In this document: positions 5,437-5,466 of the stretch, in pieces
How the letters are laid out: every line of letters starts with the position of its first letter
Position numbering within the stretch: the first letter of the stretch is position 1
DNA from: an uncultured Mycoplasmatota bacterium
GTDB lineage: Bacteria; Bacillota_I; Bacilli_A; RF39; UBA660
Assembly (NCBI GenBank): GCA_948472605.1
Contig: CAOKUH010000096.1
Location: forward strand, 1-5,466
Length of the DNA stretch: 5,466 nucleotides
Direction of reading: 5' to 3'
The notes under the pieces: generated by a model
Told to the model about the DNA's origin: nothing
The model's database searches: none
The model's input: only the letters and a program-made list of their open reading frames with translations
Made by a program: the position numbers and the translations under genes

Positions 5437-5466
5437 TAAGATAGGTGATAGTAGTGGATAATAGGA

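Noticed and set aside
5454..5466. GTG start codon after AGGTGA near the right edge
   Set aside because: Spacing is acceptable but only four codons are visible, and the terminal AGGA could equally begin the true ribosome binding site. It cannot be decided from this window.
1..5466. DGR template repeat or reverse transcriptase within the window
   Set aside because: No second GC-rich patch resembling 901-1041 and no reverse-transcriptase motif (YxDD context) was found in any of the reading frames. The core must lie elsewhere if present.
1..5466. CRISPR array, tRNA, rRNA or insertion sequence
   Set aside because: No regularly spaced short repeats, tRNA-like cloverleaf, rRNA motifs, transposase or terminal inverted repeats were seen.

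Overview
The window looks like a chromosomal segment of a low-GC, AT-rich Gram-positive bacterium. A gut-type anaerobe of the Bacilli/Mollicutes-like or Clostridia side fits best. The reasons are A/T-rich codon usage with the standard code, strong AGGAG-type ribosome binding sites, a DnaI-type helicase loader with an N-terminal zinc site, an oxygen-sensitive [FeFe]-hydrogenase, and secreted proteins with C-terminal FGE-sulfatase/C-type-lectin-like (CLec) domains. All genes are on the + strand. The taxonomic guess is inference; nothing here names a species.

Layout. Bases 1-1059 are the 3' part of a surface-protein gene whose last ~140 bp (about 901-1041) are strikingly different: GC-rich, adenine-poor and with alien codon choice. 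They sit exactly where the variable region of a diversity-generating retroelement (DGR) target lies. A stem-loop with a T-tract (1065-1092) follows. A short promoter region leads into dnaI (1178-2062), which overlaps by 7 bp a compact [FeFe]-hydrogenase gene (2056-3330). A second promoter (3352-3380), with a perfect palindrome across its -10 box and predicted start, drives a full-length paralogue of the first gene (3414-5336, 640 aa). That paralogue shows the whole architecture: signal/anchor segment, TasA-like beta domain, linker module and CLec domain. Its own C-terminus is in ordinary AT-rich codons. A terminator (5377-5404) closes it. Immediately after comes a promoter, TTGACA-19 bp-TATTAT, whose spacer holds a run of 11 G. 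It points to a gene beyond the right edge.

Taken together, the window pairs two housekeeping or metabolic genes with two copies of a surface CLec protein, and carries signatures of two different variation mechanisms. One copy has what looks like a reverse-transcriptase-diversified binding face. The right edge has what looks like a phase-variable promoter with a homopolymeric spacer. No reverse transcriptase, template repeat or accessory DGR gene is present in the window, so the DGR machinery must act from elsewhere if the reading is right.
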